Assembly: GCA_024180945.1 (NCBI GenBank) | Contig: JAKSGN010000006.1 | Location: 3,658,001 to 3,722,000 of the forward strand | Direction of reading: 5' to 3' | Source of the DNA: Macrophomina tecta | Lineage: Eukaryota > Ascomycota > Dothideomycetes > Botryosphaeriales > Botryosphaeriaceae | DNA length: 64,000 nt | In this document: one piece after another, positions 60,695-64,000 of the stretch | How the letters are laid out: every line of letters begins with the position of its first letter | How positions within the stretch are numbered: position 1 is the first letter of the stretch | Position numbers and translations under genes: made by a program | The notes under the pieces: model-generated | Databases searched by the model: none | What the model was told of the DNA's origin: nothing | The model's input: only the letters and a program-made list of their open reading frames with translations

Positions 60695-61538
60695 TTAATC
60701 CAATATGGACAAGTATTAAGGAAAAGGAAGGTTGGAACTCCAGACGCGCATGTTTGTAGGCCGCACGACGGCGAGCTGCCTCTATGTACAAGTCCGCAAA
60801 GCGCCGCTCGTGTCAGTTAGCCGCCGGTGCGGCACAGTCGAAGTCCACATCAAGTCCAGTAGCCACTCAGAATGACCGCTCTCCAGCCGATCTGCATTTC
60901 CCATGTTCCGGCACGAGCACTGACTTTTACGGTTAAAAAAGTTCCAATCGGGCGTTCCCTAAGGTACGGCGGCCCCCATTCTTCCCATCAACAGGCTGAG
61001 GCTGCAGCAGAATGTCTGTGCACCACGTTGGTGTACATGTGGTACAATATATTTAGACGGATCGAAAACGATATCCGCTACGGATATCTTCATGATGCTT
61101 GCTAGTATGAACAACTGGGCCGTGTCTGGGTGTTCCGGTGCGGAATGAGTGCACTTCAAGAAAACTCGCAGCTGCGATGCCTTGTTCCTGCCAATATGCG
61201 GGTCAAAGCACTCAGCCCCGGGTAGTCTTGGGTGTTCCTTGCAAAATCCTGTTAATTTTGATATAATCCGTCACACGAGTCTGTTCGGTGGATAATTTAT
61301 GCTGCTCTTGAAATGCATCATCCTGACCGAGATGTTGAGGGCCTGAAGCCTCCTTATCGATAGCCCACTTCCCGGCTGATCTCCACATCATTCACCTTTG
61401 ACTCTATTTACCGTGTCATCAACGCTCTGCGGAGGCAGATATTACGTCCATCGCTCACCACTTCTCCATTGCAACAATCGCGTTTACATATCTCGCGAGC
61501 TCCTCCGTGCTTGAGCTGCTGCACCCAACCTTCATTCC
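60695..61538. other. Divergent promoter region
   Basis: Between the minus-strand Cys-rich protein and the plus-strand oxidoreductase. Only short frames; nothing else recognised. Confidence 0.5.
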
Positions 61539-62771
61539 ATGCTCAGTCGCCTTCACCCAGGCCTGGTTTCTCCGATCTTTTCAATTGCATCTCAATTCCT
61601 CCTAGCAAGACCGCTACAGACTCGTCTTTCGGAGAGAGCCTTCTCTTTTAGTGCTGCAATGGATCGGGAAGCTGACAGCATTCCACACGTGGATCGCACG
61701 GCCAGCGAGCCTCGTGACCCGAACCTGCGCTCAATGCGTCTAGCTAAGGTCGAGGAGGTGAATTCGACAATTCGGCTCTTCAAGCTGCGTGCGCCGGAAA
61801 GCGGTGTCGAGGTGAGCTGCCGTCTCCTCTGAAGACGAGGCCATTCATGAGGCCGTCATTGCCATTCTTCCGTCAGGTCCGAGACTAAGTCGGACCTGTG
61901 AAGCGCAACCACTAATGAGAATGCGGCTAGGAAGTTCCTGCCTGGTCAATGGCTTGATGTATACTTGCCAGGGATTGAGCAAGCTGGCGGATTCACGATC
62001 ACTTCAGCACCGGCCCATGCTGATAAGATGAGGCCTGACTCCATTGCGTTCTTGGGCATCGACCGAAGAGCCGTAGAACAGGACAATATTGCGCTTCGTC
62101 CGTATCTAGAGCTTGCAGTTCAGCAGAGCCCAAATAAGCCCGCAGCATGGCTTTGGCGGCCCAAGTCTGATATTCTGGGGTCTATTGTCGATGTCAGGGT
62201 TGGCGGTAGTTTTGTGTGGCCGCCACCAGCATCCGCAATACCTACCCAGCAAATCCAGAAAGCTGTTTTCATTGCGGGAGGAGTGGGATCAAGTGAGTTC
62301 TTTATTCCAGAGGCCCCAACCCGAAGCGCTCTTGGAGGGCTCGGGCTAATATATCCCACCAGTCCTTTGATTTCTATAGTCGCCCACTTGCATCAAACGG
62401 ACACTCTGCCTCCTCAGGTGGAATTCATCTACGCGACCAAATCCATCGATGGAGAAATCTTGTTCGCGGACCGTCTACTGCACATCGCCTCGAGCAGACC
62501 GCAGCAAGTGAAGCTGCATTTCTTCTTGACTGGATCACAGAGTGGAGGGGCCGCGGCACTCCAAGACAGCAGACTGGCTGAGCTGGCCATCTCACCATCG
62601 TATCGTCGTCTGAATACGAAGGACGTGCTTGAAGCTCTTAGTAGCTCGGGCAGAGAACAAACGGTGTGCTATGTCTGTGGGCCCCCACAAATGACGGATG
62701 AGCTTGTGGACCTGTTGCGCGGGCAGGAGGGTATGAGTGCTGACAGGGTCTTGTGTGAGAAGTGGTGGTGA
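61539..62771 (+). CDS. OXNAD1-like flavin/NAD(P)-binding oxidoreductase
   Basis: Exons 61539-61811 and 61935-62771 (phase 0, GTGAGC..GAAG) give 369 residues if no further intron is removed. The first about 40 residues are basic with Ser and Leu and no acid up to A-F-S-F-S-A-A-M, so they look like a mitochondrial presequence; an internal start at 61659 would give a cytosolic form. The FAD-binding half has F-L-P-G-Q-W-L-D-V-Y and G-G-F-T-I-T-S-A-P (flavin contacts, the R-x-Y/F-S/T type). The NAD-binding half has F-I-A-G-G-V-G, E-F-I-Y-A-T-K and C-Y-V-C-G-P-P-Q-M-T, ending C-E-K-W-W. This matches oxidoreductase NAD-binding domain-containing protein 1 and the ferredoxin-NADP reductase superfamily; substrate unknown. 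A strong intron-like segment (62293-62362) interrupts G-G-V-G and P-L-I-S-I, but its removal breaks the frame. Confidence 0.85.
61874..61898. repeat. 9-bp perfect hairpin inside an intron
   Basis: CAGGTCCGA and TCGGACCTG flank a 7-nt loop containing CTAA, inside intron 1 of the OXNAD1-like gene (61812-61934). Such a stem could affect splice-site pairing. Confidence 0.75.
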
Positions 62772-63927
62772 GGCGATGAGCCTGCAGTAGGTATGTACAT
62801 GGTTCTCTTACTGAGATCGCGGGCCTCATTTTGATCTGTTCTGAACGGAAGAATAATAGAAAGGCATTGCGACGAGAAACCCAGATACATATTAGCCTGT
62901 CCTCGCCCGTAATCCGCTGTAGCATGTCTCGTTTTTGTTTCCTTTTTTTTTTTTTTTTTTTCTGAGCCCATACTCCTCACGTCAGTAATGACAAGGATTG
63001 TGTAGGCTCGAGGGTGGGAAAGGGTTTGGGGGCGAGCCACAAGGCCGCAAGGGCTGCCCGGCGCCCTGTTTGCCCTTTTGGACTGCGTTGGAAGTTGCGG
63101 AGAGCGACCATACCGCTTTTGAATAGCTGCAGGAGGACTACCAAAGGATCCGGGCGCGTCGCACTGAGGAGGGCCGGAGAGTGAATCGGACGTGGATGAC
63201 ACGGACATGGCGAGAGGCCGAGGTGAGCGCAGCGAGGGGGCGATCTGGAAGAGCTCGAATCGCTGGAGCAGCAGGCACGCAAGCTTCGAGATGCACAGCT
63301 TGAACAGGTCGTGCAAAGCTTCTCGCCGCCGGAGGAGGTGGTCGAGTCTGTAGCCGCCGAGCCCATGCAGCCCGGCTAGCCAGATCACGGCGGGGCGTGT
63401 GCTCTCCGTCTCCCGCGCGCCCTGGGCCACTGTGATTCGTCGCGCCCGTAAGCGCCCCCATCAACGCTCATCCCAGAGCCCTGGACTCGTAGCCAACGAG
63501 CGCCCGATTCCGCACGCGCTCACAGGCCGCTTCGGCAGTGACTTGCGTGTGCTTGTGCAAGGCCCCGGCAGACTGCGCGCTGGCCGTCGGCTGACCTGCA
63601 GATGATATTCGCCCGCTTGGGGGGCCTGCAGCCCGGCCCAAGTCGCCAAAAGGCATGCGCCGCCCGAGTCCAGGTCGACTCGAGTGAGTGAGCTTCCTCC
63701 CGTCGGTCTTGCCCTCGTCGTCCCCGCTGCGAAGAACAGCTCCAGCCATCCTTCTACGTGCCGCCGGCTGGCTTTCGGCGACTACGAAGACGCGACTCCC
63801 GCCGCAAACCGTTTCGCCTTCTTCGGCCCCCGATAGCTACGCCTGCAGCTTATCGACAGGAGCCCGTTTCAGCCTTCCCCAGAATCTTCAGCGGCGGCAA
63901 ACTGCAGCATCCCCAGCCAACGACACC
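62772..63927. other. Intergenic stretch
   Basis: The 3' flank of the oxidoreductase with a T19 run at 62943-62961, then the GC-rich upstream region of the last gene. A 253-codon minus-strand frame (62669-63430) overlaps the oxidoreductase end and the T run and shows no domain, so it is not called. Confidence 0.5.
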
Positions 63928-64000
63928 ATGGCCGGCTTCTTCATCTCGCGCAGCTGGCGCACCCGCAAACTCATGCTTGCCTTGATTGTCCTCGAGTTCC
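63928..64000 (+). CDS. N-terminus of a putative membrane protein, cut by window end
   Basis: An ATG in good context (CACCATGG) opens a frame M-A-G-F-F-I-S-R-S-W-R-T-R-K-L-M-L-A-L-I that runs off the right edge. A basic stretch followed by a hydrophobic segment beginning L-M-L-A-L-I-V-L suggests a first membrane helix. I have an impression of similar N-termini in short multi-span hypothetical proteins of Dothideomycetes but cannot confirm this from 24 codons. Confidence 0.55.
   Translation, partial: MAGFFISRSWRTRKLMLALIVLEF

Noticed and set aside
62669..63430. 253-codon minus-strand frame at the right end
   Set aside because: It overlaps the C-terminal exon of the oxidoreductase, includes a poly-Lys run from the T19 tract and has no domain.

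Overview
The window reads as nuclear DNA of a filamentous ascomycete, most likely a Dothideomycete (Capnodiales/Mycosphaerellales type; this placement is inferred from general gene style, not from a marker). The evidence is GC-rich sequence, genes broken by short introns of about 45-190 nt with GTRNGT-like donors and CTRAC/CTGAC-like branch sites, a 700-residue Hsp90 ending in MEEVD, and several ascomycete-typical families. No rRNA, tRNA, CRISPR array or intact transposon was found. I rebuilt exon structures by hand and checked that the exon lengths sum to a multiple of three.

Layout, left to right. 1-3.5 kb: no credible gene, simple repeats. 3.5-5.8 kb (-): GT34 (GMA12/MNN10-like) glycosyltransferase homologue that has lost its DxD motif. 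7.1-8.3 kb (-): coiled-coil protein with an N-terminal eIF4E-binding motif. 8.3-10.7 kb: non-coding, with a perfect 17-bp inverted repeat. 10.7-11.2 kb (+): small fungal protein whose first intron holds an ACC microsatellite. 15.7-17.9 kb (+): multi-pass membrane protein. 17.9-22.4 kb: empty. 22.4-24.6 kb (-): Hsp90, with a 5'UTR intron and heat-shock-element-like sites. 29.1-30.3 kb (-): PP1 catalytic subunit. 32.2-34.7 kb (-): leucine-rich-repeat protein resembling STK11IP.

Right half. 38.6-40.5 kb (-): Dal5-type MFS transporter carrying a one-base insertion. 43.4-45.3 kb (+): secreted tannase/feruloyl esterase with a GC-AG intron. 45.7-46.5 kb (+): mitochondrial ATP synthase delta subunit. 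46.8-50.5 kb (+): large disordered protein. 51.7-54.3 kb (-): septin-like GTPase with a C-terminal membrane segment. 55.3-57.1 kb (-): G3BP-like NTF2+RRM+RGG protein. 58.2-59.3 kb (-): monoglyceride lipase. 59.8-60.7 kb (-): Cys-rich surface protein. 61.5-62.8 kb (+): OXNAD1-like flavin/NAD oxidoreductase. 63.9 kb to the end (+): start of a membrane protein cut by the window edge.

Most genes are unrelated housekeeping or regulatory loci rather than an operon-like system. The one pair that may work together is the divergent MFS transporter and the tannase, which could serve extracellular ester breakdown and uptake of the products; this is inference from proximity. The most unusual items are the GT34 homologue without DxD, the short protein with an eIF4E-binding motif, the septin-like GTPase with a predicted membrane tail, and the frameshifted transporter.
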